Source: Rhodospirillaceae bacterium
GTDB lineage: Bacteria; Pseudomonadota; Alphaproteobacteria; UBA828
Length of the DNA stretch: 42,063 nucleotides
Direction: 5' to 3'
Assembly: GCA_018666805.1 (NCBI GenBank)
Contig: JABIXB010000310.1
Location: 1-42,063, forward strand
The notes below the pieces were generated by a model that ran no database searches, was not told the origin of the DNA, and saw only the letters and a list, made by a program, of their open reading frames with translations. Both the position numbers and the translations under genes were made by a program. Shown in pieces: positions 6,662-13,828 of this stretch (positions within the stretch are counted from its first letter, which is position 1; each line of letters starts with the position of its first letter).

Positions 6662-8394
6662 ATCACCGGCCCGGGGTCGAGCGGCTTTTCCAGCTTTGCT
6701 AAGGCGTCGTGGGTACTGAGAAATACCTCTCCCGCGCCCAAATGGCCGAGAAAATCGGTTTTCTCGAGCTTGTCCATGACCGGGCCTTTGACCTCGGCCA
6801 GATGCACCGTCACCCCGGCTTCGCTGAGCGCGCGGACGGTGTTCTCCAGGCTTTCGAGCGCGCTGGCGTCGATAAAATTGATGGCGCTGCAAATCAACAC
6901 GAGATGCTTGATACGTGGCTGATCCGCGACGGCGGCGAGCAGGCGGTCTTCAAGGAAGCGGGTGTTGGCGAAATAGAGATTTTCATCGACCCGGAGCGCC
7001 AGCACATGCGGCAGCGTCTTTACATCGTGACGCAGGATATTGCGGAAATGTTCGGTTTCGCCGACGCGTCCGACAATTGCCATATGCGGGCGGCTGGTGC
7101 GCCATAGGTAAAAGGCGATCGAGAGCGCCGCGCCCAACATGATGCCGATCTCGATACCAAGTGCGAGCACGGCGGCGAAGGTCGCCAATTGGGAAAGTCC
7201 GTCGAGGCCATTGTAACGCCAGGTACGAAACAGCGAGCGGAAATCGACCAGCCCGGAAACGGCGACGACAATGATCGCGGCGAGCGCGGCCTTCGGCAGA
7301 TAGTGGAAGAGCGGCGTGAGAAAAGCCAATGTAAAGGCGATCAATATGGCGGTGACGATGGCGGCGAGGCCGGTATTGGCGCCGGCGGTGAAATTGACCA
7401 TCGAGCGGCTGAAGCCGCCGGTGACGGGATAGCCGCCGCTGAAGGCAGCGCCGATATTGGCGACGCCGAGGGCGCGTAATTCCTGATCCGCGTCGATCTT
7501 CTGGCGCCGTTTGCTGGCCAGCGCTTTCGCCACCGAGACGCTTTCGACAAACCCGACCAGGGCAATCAGGCCGGCGGCGGGCAGCAAATCCTGGGCCATC
7601 GTCAGGTCGATGCCCTGCCAATTGAGGGTGGGGAGGCCGGCCGGAATTTCGCCGACGATCTTCACCCCGGCGTTGACGTCAAGGCGAAACAGCCACACCA
7701 GCCCGGCGCCAAGAATGACGACGGCAAGCGGCCCCGTCTTGGTGAGCGGGCCGACCCACGCCGGGTTCATGCCGGCGCGCCGCAGCAGAGCGCCTAGCGG
7801 CCCGCGCCACAGGAGCAACAGCGCCACCAGGCCGACACTGAGCGCGACGGTGACGATATTGGCGCTTTCCGCCTCGCGGATCACAAAACCTACAATGTCG
7901 GTGAGCAAGTGGCTGCGCGGAATTTCCATGCCGAGCAGGTGTTTGAGTTGGGAAAAGCCGATGATCAGCGCTGCCGCACTGGTAAAGCCGGAGATCACCG
8001 GATGGCTGAGGAAATTGGCGAGAAAGCCGAGCCGCGCGACACCCATGACAAACAGCATCAGGCCGCTTGCCAGCGCCAGGATCAGAGCGCCGGCCATCTG
8101 GTTGTCACTACCGCTTAAGCCCGCGAGCGCGCTCGCGGTCATCAGCGAAACCATGGCGACCGGCCCGACCGCCAGGGTACGGCTGCTGCCGAACATGGCG
8201 TAGAGAATAAGCGGCAGAACGCTGGCGTAGAGCCCGACCTGCGGCGGCAGGCCGGCGAGCATGGCGTAGGCCATGCCTTGCGGCACCAGCATGATGGTGA
8301 CGATCAGACCGGCGATCAAATCGCCGGAGAGATCTGATTTGCGGTAGTTTCCGAGCCAGTCGAGGATGGGCAGATAGTGCGCGATGATCGCCAT
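6658..8394 (-). CDS. SulP-family anion transporter with STAS domain
   Basis: 578 residues from the ATG at 8394. The frame can also be opened by a TTG 15 bases upstream, but the ATG has GGAAAATAGGA before it. The N-terminus DLSGDLIAGLIVTIMLVPQG is the SulP signature. About ten to twelve membrane helices extend to roughly residue 420, and a cytoplasmic STAS domain follows (LALRVDENLYFANTRFLED ... LICSAINFIDASALESLE). Family members carry sulfate, bicarbonate or other anions by symport. It is the third gene of an operon with a persulfide-sensor-like ArsR and a rhodanese, so a sulfur oxyanion substrate is the best guess. It ends tail-to-tail with the aldo/keto reductase gene with a 4-base overlap. 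Confidence 0.9.
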   Translation of the reverse strand: MAIIAHYLPILDWLGNYRKSDLSGDLIAGLIVTIMLVPQGMAYAMLAGLPPQVGLYASVLPLILYAMFGSSRTLAVGPVAMVSLMTASALAGLSGSDNQMAGALILALASGLMLFVMGVARLGFLANFLSHPVISGFTSAAALIIGFSQLKHLLGMEIPRSHLLTDIVGFVIREAESANIVTVALSVGLVALLLLWRGPLGALLRRAGMNPAWVGPLTKTGPLAVVILGAGLVWLFRLDVNAGVKIVGEIPAGLPTLNWQGIDLTMAQDLLPAAGLIALVGFVESVSVAKALASKRRQKIDADQELRALGVANIGAAFSGGYPVTGGFSRSMVNFTAGANTGLAAIVTAILIAFTLAFLTPLFHYLPKAALAAIIVVAVSGLVDFRSLFRTWRYNGLDGLSQLATFAAVLALGIEIGIMLGAALSIAFYLWRTSRPHMAIVGRVGETEHFRNILRHDVKTLPHVLALRVDENLYFANTRFLEDRLLAAVADQPRIKHLVLICSAINFIDASALESLENTVRALSEAGVTVHLAEVKGPVMDKLEKTDFLGHLGAGEVFLSTHDALAKLEKPLDPGPVI

Positions 8395-8470
8395 TTTCCT
8401 ATTTTCCAACCCATCGCTCGAGGAATGCGCTGCCGCTAATCCTTATGTATCACATGTCGGGAGCAGGTTC

Positions 8471-8797
8471 CTAACCGGCGCTTTGCACCGGAAACCCAGA
8501 CCTTTTCCAGTCAATCAACCCGCCGGCGAGGTGGAACGCCTCGTTGTGGCCAGTGGCAATTAATTTTTTGCCGGCCTTGCGCGAGCGCATGCCGGAGCCG
8601 CAATAGAGCACCAGCTTTTGCCCTTCGTCTGGCGTAAAGGCGGCCGGATCGAAGCGGCTGAGCGGATTGAGGTGCGAGCCTTCGATCCGCGCGCCGGCAT
8701 GTTCGGCGCTCTCGCGGACATCGACGAGCAGGGCTTCGCCGTTTTCCAGCCAGGCCGCCAGGGTATCTGAGGTGATGTCGTGCACTTTGTTACTCAT
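8471..8797 (-). CDS. Single-domain rhodanese (sulfurtransferase)
   Basis: 108 residues from MSNKVHD. The single rhodanese domain has VDVRESAEHAGARIEGSHLNP at the front and the active-site loop CGSGMRSRKAG with the catalytic Cys (about residue 66). GGLIDWKRSGFPV closes the fold. Such proteins move sulfane sulfur from persulfides or thiosulfate to an acceptor. The start ATG overlaps the 3' end of the ArsR gene by 8 bases, and AGGAAGGA lies inside that gene, so translation is probably coupled. The gene lies between the regulator and the SulP transporter, and together they look like a sulfide/persulfide response unit. Confidence 0.9.
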   Translation of the reverse strand: MSNKVHDITSDTLAAWLENGEALLVDVRESAEHAGARIEGSHLNPLSRFDPAAFTPDEGQKLVLYCGSGMRSRKAGKKLIATGHNEAFHLAGGLIDWKRSGFPVQSAG

Positions 8798-9137
8798 GGG
8801 GTGTGGTTCCTTCCTGTGGGCCGCAGGGGCCCGCCTTTGTTGAACAGTAAATGTCATAGAGAAGTTGGATCACCTGGGCGGCGCGTTGATCCGCCAGGGC
8901 GTAATGAATGGTTTGTGCTTCGCGCCGGGTCTCGACCAGCGCGTCGCGCCTGAGCACGGCCAGATGCTGCGACATCGCCGATTGCGAAAGACCGATCCGC
9001 GCCGTCAATTCACCCACCGTCATCTCGCCGCCGATCAATTGGCAGAGAATCATCAGGCGGTTTTCATTGGCCAGCGCCTTCAGCATGGTGCTCGCCTCGC
9101 GGGCCGAGCTTTGCATGGTGGACAGGTCTATATTCAT
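8790..9137 (-). CDS. ArsR-family regulator with SqrR/BigR-type cysteine pair
   Basis: 115 residues. The winged helix includes ALANENRLMILCQLIGG and the recognition helix region SQSAMSQHLAVLRR (about 51-64). There are cysteines at 32 and 98, 66 residues apart. In the persulfide sensors SqrR (C41/C107) and BigR (C42/C108) the pair has the same spacing and the same local settings, LCxLI in the first helix region and the end of the last helix (LLYDIYCS). The protein lacks the CxC site of metal-sensing ArsR proteins. I infer that it derepresses its own operon (rhodanese, SulP) when persulfides form. No clear Shine-Dalgarno precedes the ATG, so the start is slightly uncertain. A dyad overlaps the start codon. 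Confidence 0.88.
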   Translation of the reverse strand: MNIDLSTMQSSAREASTMLKALANENRLMILCQLIGGEMTVGELTARIGLSQSAMSQHLAVLRRDALVETRREAQTIHYALADQRAAQVIQLLYDIYCSTKAGPCGPQEGTTPHE

Positions 9138-9159
9138 AAATGCTAATTTAGTGATTTAT
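9136..9159. promoter_or_regulatory. AT-rich dyad, candidate operator of the ArsR regulator
   Basis: The 24 bases form an inverted repeat with outer arms ATAAAT/ATTTAT and inner arms CTAA/TTAG. The dyad overlaps the start codon of the ArsR gene. Size and AT-richness are like operators bound by dimeric SqrR/BigR-type ArsR repressors. Autoregulation is inferred from position only. Confidence 0.45.
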
Positions 9160-9183
9160 AATATACATTCAAGGGGCAGGCAC

Positions 9184-9210
9184 AAAAAAAGCCGCCCGCA
9201 GGCAGCTTTT
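9184..9210 (-). terminator. Rho-independent terminator of the class IV aminotransferase gene
   Basis: On the minus strand: GCTGCC, loop TGCG, GGCGGC, then seven T residues, with flanking AAAA/TTTT lengthening the stem. It lies 23 bases after the stop of the aminotransferase gene and before the ArsR promoter, isolating the two units. One stem pair is G-U. Confidence 0.88.
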
Positions 9211-9232
9211 CTCGATTTATTGGCTCAAGCCC

Positions 9233-10171
9233 TTAGTCAGCGCCGGCTGCCTGAGGTATTTCAGGCTCCAGAATATCGCTAAAGGGCGTGCTATCCCAGC
9301 CTTCGGAGCGCTTTTTCCAATAATTATCGCTGAGCTTGCTGGTGGTGATGCCGGGCGCGCCATTGCCGATCGGCTTGTCGTTGATCAGAGTCACCGCCAT
9401 CACGCCGCCGCCGGTGGAGGAGACGAAAACTTCGTCGGCATCCTGCAGATCGGCCTTGGTGAGGTCCGCGGCTTCGGCTTGCAGGCCGGCATCGGCGCAG
9501 AGCTCAAAGACGCTCTGCCGGGTGATGCCTTCCAATAGATTCTCGCCTGGTGTCAGCACTTTGCCGTCTTTGAGAATCCACACATTGAAGCCCGGCCCCT
9601 CGGTGATATAGCCATCCAGCGAGAGCAGCACCGGCGCATCGGCGCCATTGTCGAGTGCTTCGAAGTGGGCGCGCGTGAGGTCCATGCGGTTGAAATTTTT
9701 AACCCGCTGGTTGATCGCCTCGTTGGGCGCGCGCCGGATGGTCTCAGCGACCCAGAGATGGGCGCCGGCATTGGGCCGGTCGTTGGGCACAATCCAATAA
9801 TAGGGCACGGCATAGGCGATGAATTCATTTTCGGATTCGCGCGGATCTCCGGTCGCGGCGCCACCGGCATAACGCCCGCGCGTACACAGGAAATAAACGC
9901 AGCAATTGTCGAAGCCCGAGCGCACCGCGCACTCGGCCATGATGCGGCGCATTTCGTCTTCGCTGCACGGTGGCTTGACGCGGATGTATTCGCACGAGCG
10001 GCGGAAGCGGGCCAAATGGTCTTCAAGCTTGAAAAAGGCACCGTCCCAGGCCGAGACAACATCAAACACCACATCGCTCTTGGTAAAGGCCGGATCCAAG
10101 AGCGGTATTGTCGCCTCGTCGACCGGCATGTAACGCCCTTGGCTATAGGCGATTCCCTTTGATTCGCTCAT
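9233..10171 (-). CDS. Class IV PLP-dependent aminotransferase (BCAT/D-amino-acid/amine transaminase type)
   Basis: 312 residues with the fold-type IV pattern. The catalytic lysine lies in NQRVKNFNRMDLTRA (about residue 159). The TEGPGFNVWILKDG motif follows, and the PLP phosphate-binding segments GITRQSVFELC and FVSSTGGGVMAV come later. Members include branched-chain and D-amino-acid aminotransferases and (R)-selective amine transaminases. The STGGGVMAVTLIND segment resembles the amine-transaminase branch, but I cannot settle the substrate. Start ATG has AGAAGGA 7 bases upstream. It is divergent from the acetamidase/formamidase gene (176 bases between starts) and ends in a good terminator. 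Confidence 0.85.
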   Translation of the reverse strand: MSESKGIAYSQGRYMPVDEATIPLLDPAFTKSDVVFDVVSAWDGAFFKLEDHLARFRRSCEYIRVKPPCSEDEMRRIMAECAVRSGFDNCCVYFLCTRGRYAGGAATGDPRESENEFIAYAVPYYWIVPNDRPNAGAHLWVAETIRRAPNEAINQRVKNFNRMDLTRAHFEALDNGADAPVLLSLDGYITEGPGFNVWILKDGKVLTPGENLLEGITRQSVFELCADAGLQAEAADLTKADLQDADEVFVSSTGGGVMAVTLINDKPIGNGAPGITTSKLSDNYWKKRSEGWDSTPFSDILEPEIPQAAGAD

Positions 10172-10263
10172 GATTTATTCCTTCTGCAAATTGCCTGGCG
10201 CCGTCCTGGCAGCGTATTTCGTTTCTCTCTTCCTGCCATGAAACAGCGTGAGCGCGGGCGGTG

Positions 10264-10284
10264 CAAGCCGTATTATATGGCTTG
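10264..10284. promoter_or_regulatory. Inverted repeat between divergent aminotransferase and amidase genes
   Basis: CAAGCC and GGCTTG flank a 9-base AT-rich core (GTATTATAT) that also looks like a -10 element. The site lies in the 176-base space between two divergent genes, so it may be an operator for one or both. Nothing in the window encodes an obvious dedicated regulator. Confidence 0.3.
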
Positions 10285-10347
10285 AACCAAAGCGGCCGCT
10301 CCGGGATGATTGCCGTCAAGAAAAAATGCAAATAGGGGAGATGGATC

Positions 10348-11361
10348 ATGGCGATGGATGTAAAGGCGCTGGCTGCGTGGCTTGGCGATTCGATTATGGC
10401 GCAGCGCGGCGTCGGGCGCGAGGCGGCGGGCGAGACACATCATTTAACGGAAGAAATGCAAGGTGATTTTCATTACACCATGGGGCCCTATTCGGACCCG
10501 GTGCTGACGATTAAGCCGGGCGATACGGTGGTGGTCGATACGCGCGACGCCTTTGAGGGCAAGCTCACCAGCGAGAGCGACAAGCCGAGCGAGAAATTAC
10601 GCCTGCCGTTCGTCAATCCGCAGAACGGACCGATCATGGTTGAAGGGGCGGAAAACGGCGATGCGCTCGCGGTCTATATCGCCTCGATGTATCCGCGCGG
10701 CGAGGATCCGCATGGCATGGTCGCGATGATCCCCGAATTCGGCGCGCTGACCGGCACCGCCTACACCGCCACTCTCAACGATCCACTGCCGGAGAAAGTG
10801 CGGCGTATCGCGGTTGATGAGGAAAATGTTTACTGGAGCAAGCGCATCACGCTGCCCTATAAGCCGCATATCGGCACGCTGAGTTGTTCGCCGGAAATTG
10901 ATTCGATCAATTCGCTCACGCCCGACAATCACGGCGGCAATATGGATTTGCCCGATATGGGGCCGGGCACGGTGACCTATCTGCCGGTGCGCTCACCCGG
11001 TGCCAGGCTTTTCATCGGCGATGCCCATGCCTGTCAGGGCGATGGCGAGCTGTGCGGCACGGCGGTGGAATATTCCTCAACCACCACCCTCAAGGTCGAT
11101 CTAATCAAGGGCTGGACCCTCGATTGGCCGCGTCTTGAGACCGAAGACAAGATTTTCGGCATCGGCAGTGCGCGGCCTCTCGAAGATGCGACGCGCATCG
11201 CCTACCGCGAGCTGATACGTTGGATGGAAGCCGATTACGGCTATGACAAGTGGGACGCCTATATGATGCTCAGCCAGTGCGGCATCGTGCGCCTCGGCAA
11301 TTTCGTCGATCCCAAATACAGCGTTGCCGCCGGTATCCGCAAGAAATTCCTAGCCGAATAG
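10348..11361 (+). CDS. Acetamidase/formamidase family amidohydrolase
   Basis: 337 residues. The FmdA/AmdA pattern is visible: TIKPGDTVVVDTRDAFEG near residues 54-71, then HIGTLSCSPE, NHGGNMDL, and GDAHACQGDGELCGTAVE near 228-245, which holds the His/Glu residues typical of the family. The family hydrolyses short aliphatic amides to ammonia and an acid. The exact substrate is unknown. GGGGAG lies 7 bases before the ATG. It is divergent from the class IV aminotransferase and convergent with the VOC gene, whose stop lies 9 bases away. Confidence 0.88.
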   Translation: MAMDVKALAAWLGDSIMAQRGVGREAAGETHHLTEEMQGDFHYTMGPYSDPVLTIKPGDTVVVDTRDAFEGKLTSESDKPSEKLRLPFVNPQNGPIMVEGAENGDALAVYIASMYPRGEDPHGMVAMIPEFGALTGTAYTATLNDPLPEKVRRIAVDEENVYWSKRITLPYKPHIGTLSCSPEIDSINSLTPDNHGGNMDLPDMGPGTVTYLPVRSPGARLFIGDAHACQGDGELCGTAVEYSSTTTLKVDLIKGWTLDWPRLETEDKIFGIGSARPLEDATRIAYRELIRWMEADYGYDKWDAYMMLSQCGIVRLGNFVDPKYSVAAGIRKKFLAE

Positions 11362-11369
11362 GTGGCCAC

Positions 11370-12014
11370 TTAATCCGCCGCGTCGGTTTCAATTTCGGTT
11401 TCAATTTCGGTGGCAAATTCGGGCTTGGGCGCGGCCAGGTCTTTGCGCATAAATTCGTCGCGCATTTGGTAGCCATTGCCGGGATGCGCGGTCATTTGCT
11501 CTGGCGGTGTGGGCGAGGTGACGTCGGGCCAAATGCCGGGTTGCGGCCCGGAACCTTCTTCGGCGACAGGCAGCGGGTCGTCCTCGACAATCGCCGGCGT
11601 CTTGACGATATCCAAAAAGTCCCAACTGGCCTCAAGCGGTATGTTGTTGTTATCGAAAAAATAGATCGACCAGATGAAGCCGTGATCGACGGCGCCTGTG
11701 ACTTCGACCCCGGCGGCTTCGAGCCGGTCTTTCAAGGCGAATAAATCTTCTTTTGAGGCGACACTGATGGAGAGGTGATCGAAGCCGAGCGGCTTGGTGC
11801 TGGGCGAGCCGTGGAATTTTATCTCCATCGGTTGGGCGCCGTCATAGGCAAAGAAGGCGATATAATTATTGCCGGTCTTGAAAAAATAATGACGGTAGCC
11901 GTCGTGGCCGATACCGGCCGTCAATTCCATGCCCAACAGGTCACGGTAAAAGCGGATGGTTTTCTCCATGTCAGGCGTAATGAAGGCGAGGTGGTTGATT
12001 TCCTTTAAATACAT
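11370..12014 (-). CDS. VOC (glyoxalase/dioxygenase-fold) protein with extended C-terminus
   Basis: 214 residues from MYLKEINHLAF. Two beta-alpha-beta-beta-beta modules are seen: INHLAFITPDMEKTIRFYRD at the front and FDHLSISVASKEDLFALKDRLEAAG in the middle, with IPLEASWDF supplying a terminal metal-ligand glutamate. The last 70 or so residues are an unusual Pro/Glu-rich tail ending EIETEIETDAAD, encoded by a direct 12-base repeat (about 11386-11410). The ATG at 12014 is chosen because GGGAGG lies 7 bases upstream. The reaction is unknown: the fold serves glyoxalases, extradiol dioxygenases and isomerases. It is not clearly in an operon. Confidence 0.82.
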   Translation of the reverse strand: MYLKEINHLAFITPDMEKTIRFYRDLLGMELTAGIGHDGYRHYFFKTGNNYIAFFAYDGAQPMEIKFHGSPSTKPLGFDHLSISVASKEDLFALKDRLEAAGVEVTGAVDHGFIWSIYFFDNNNIPLEASWDFLDIVKTPAIVEDDPLPVAEEGSGPQPGIWPDVTSPTPPEQMTAHPGNGYQMRDEFMRKDLAAPKPEFATEIETEIETDAAD

Positions 12015-12219
12015 GCCGATCCTCCCGAGATATGGCAGCGCTCGTCTATAGGTAAGGCTTTTGCCGCAAAATTCCAAGTGAGGGCGGCAATGCGATCACT
12101 TTGTTCGCAGATTTAGGCAATGTATTTCAGGCGTGCTGAAGGGCACTGCTTTCTGCTATGAAAAAGCAGACGAGCTATTGAGGTTTTCGATTGGCGTGGC
12201 TGAAGAGGTGGCATAGAGC

Positions 12220-12939
12220 ATGGCGGGATGGAAGCCGGATGCCGAACAAATCGCGAGCGGCCGTCTGGCCGGGGCCGATCTGAGCGGCATGGAATTGAAA
12301 GAGCATAATTTTCGCCAGGCCGATCTTGAGGGCGCCGATTTGGCCGGCGCCGATCTGCGCGAGGCGAATTTCTGGGGCGCCAATCTCAGCGGCGCGGACC
12401 TCAATGAAGCCAATGCGCGGGTGGCGAATTTTCAGGGCGCAAACCTCACAAACGCACAATTGGGTGAGGCCAATCTTTGGGGCGCGAACCTTAAGGTGGC
12501 GCGCTTGAGCGGCGCCTTTCTGGCGCGCGCCAATATGGCGCAGGCCGATCTGCCTGGCGCGCAATGCGCCGGCGCGAATTTTACCGAGGCTAATTTGTGG
12601 GGCGCGGTGCTGCGCTTAACGACGCTTAGCGACGCCAATATGGCTAAGGTGCAATTGGGCCTTGCCAAGATGGAGCAGGCGGTGCTGGACGGCGCCAATC
12701 TGCGCGAGGCGGATTTGACCGGTGCCAATCTGCGCGGCGCCAGCCTGATTGGTGCGGATTTTACTGCCGCCGTCCTGCGTGATGCACGCTTCCGCGAAGC
12801 CAATTTAACCCGGGTGGATTTCCGCGACGCCGATCTCAAGCAGGCTTTTTTCGATGACGCCACGTTCGATGGCACGATTATGCCGGACGGCACCATCGAG
12901 GCCGGCCCGTTACATGAATGGCCGCCTGAAAGCGATTAA
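12220..12939 (+). CDS. Pentapeptide-repeat protein
   Basis: 239 residues, almost entirely tandem A(D/N)LxxA(N/D) pentapeptides from about residue 19 to 215 (for example ADLEGADLAGADLREANF, GANLTNAQLGEANLWGA). This predicts one right-handed quadrilateral beta-helix of roughly forty pentapeptides. There is no signal peptide, so it is probably cytosolic. Some family members protect DNA gyrase (Qnr/MfpA) but most have no known role. The repeat region here is uninterrupted and lacks the loops of Qnr, so I assign no function. The Shine-Dalgarno (GAAGAGG) is rather far from the ATG. Two strong hairpins follow the gene. Confidence 0.88.
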   Translation: MAGWKPDAEQIASGRLAGADLSGMELKEHNFRQADLEGADLAGADLREANFWGANLSGADLNEANARVANFQGANLTNAQLGEANLWGANLKVARLSGAFLARANMAQADLPGAQCAGANFTEANLWGAVLRLTTLSDANMAKVQLGLAKMEQAVLDGANLREADLTGANLRGASLIGADFTAAVLRDARFREANLTRVDFRDADLKQAFFDDATFDGTIMPDGTIEAGPLHEWPPESD

Positions 12940-12941
12940 TT

Positions 12942-12964
12942 CCAGAAGGCGTATCGCCTTCTGG
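12942..12964 (+). terminator. Perfect 10-bp hairpin after the pentapeptide gene
   Basis: CCAGAAGGCG and CGCCTTCTGG pair perfectly around a TAT loop, starting 3 bases after the stop codon at 12939. No T-run follows in either direction, so it may act as a rho-dependent or mRNA-protecting 3' hairpin and not as a classical terminator. Confidence 0.55.
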
Positions 12965-12997
12965 CAAGCGCGACCGCCCGGCGTCTGAGGGAACATA

Positions 12998-13023
12998 CAA
13001 TGGGTCATTTTTTTGACCCATTG
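12998..13023 (-). terminator. Perfect 10-bp hairpin with T6 loop after the methyltransferase gene
   Basis: CAATGGGTCA and TGACCCATTG pair perfectly around a loop of six T. It starts 3 bases beyond the stop of the minus-strand methyltransferase gene and faces the other hairpin at 12942-12964. The T-run is inside the loop (six A on the minus transcript) and does not follow the stem, which is unusual for an intrinsic terminator. Confidence 0.5.
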
Positions 13024-13026
13024 GAT

Positions 13027-13716
13027 TCAAATGGTGCCACGGTAAAAATTGATCAGCATGGGCTGCTCAAAGACATAACCGTCTTCTGTTTTGGCGGCCT
13101 CGAAATTTCTCCGCACCTCGGGCTGGTCGATTAATTCGCGCGCAATCGGGTTGTAAGAGAGGGACGAGAATTTATTGACCATGGCGGCAAAGTTCTCATG
13201 CTTGGGGCGCTGCATATAGACATATTGCGCCGCCTCCCCGAACAACGGTGCGGCGGCGCGCTCGAGCGCCTGTTGCGCCAGGGTGCGTACCTCATACTCA
13301 TCATTGAAGGGCCGCATCATGGTGAAATGGCTGCCTTCCATGCCGGGCTCGGCGACGTAAAGAAATCCGTTGGGTTTTAGCACGCGCGCCGCCTCGGCAA
13401 GGGCAGCATCCATCAGCTCGCGCGGCACATGGTGGAGCGAGCGGAAGAACAATACGCCATCGGCGCTGCCATCCTCGGCCGGGAGCGCTTGGGCGCCGGC
13501 TTCCATGAATGTGACATGCGGCGTGGCGGGGGCGTCGCGGTTCTTTTTCGCCTGGGCCGCATCCGGCTCGACAGCGAGTATTTCAGCGCCGCGTTCTGCC
13601 AGACCGCGCGCTGCATCGCCTGCCGCGCAGCCGGCTTCGATGAGCTTCAGGCCGGCAATCGCTACGACCTTTTCAAGCGCATCCAAATCGCCCAACTCGC
13701 CAAGATCCGTTCTCAT
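13027..13716 (-). CDS. SAM-dependent methyltransferase (class I, Methyltransf_11-like)
   Basis: 229 residues from MRTDLGELGDLD. Motif I is LIEAGCAAGDAARGLAERG (the acidic residue and Gly-rich loop for SAM), followed by an acidic residue at the end of strand 2 (ILAVEPD). Motif post I is FMEAGAQALPAEDGSADGV, the LHHVPRELMDAALAEAARVLKPNG segment is typical of methyltransferase 11, and FLYVAEPG follows. The acceptor is unknown. The frame stays open far upstream and overlaps the next gene, but the ATG at 13716 with GGAAAT just before it gives a normal N-terminus. It is divergent from the histidine-kinase-like gene. Confidence 0.82.
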   Translation of the reverse strand: MRTDLGELGDLDALEKVVAIAGLKLIEAGCAAGDAARGLAERGAEILAVEPDAAQAKKNRDAPATPHVTFMEAGAQALPAEDGSADGVLFFRSLHHVPRELMDAALAEAARVLKPNGFLYVAEPGMEGSHFTMMRPFNDEYEVRTLAQQALERAAAPLFGEAAQYVYMQRPKHENFAAMVNKFSSLSYNPIARELIDQPEVRRNFEAAKTEDGYVFEQPMLINFYRGTI

Positions 13717-13828
13717 TTCATTTCCAAATATTGTTGCTGACCGGCCGGCAGATTTACGGTTCTCCGGAATGGCGTCAAGTGTGATACCGATCCACCAGCA
13801 AACTTTTTCGCGACACAAGGGCGCCTGA

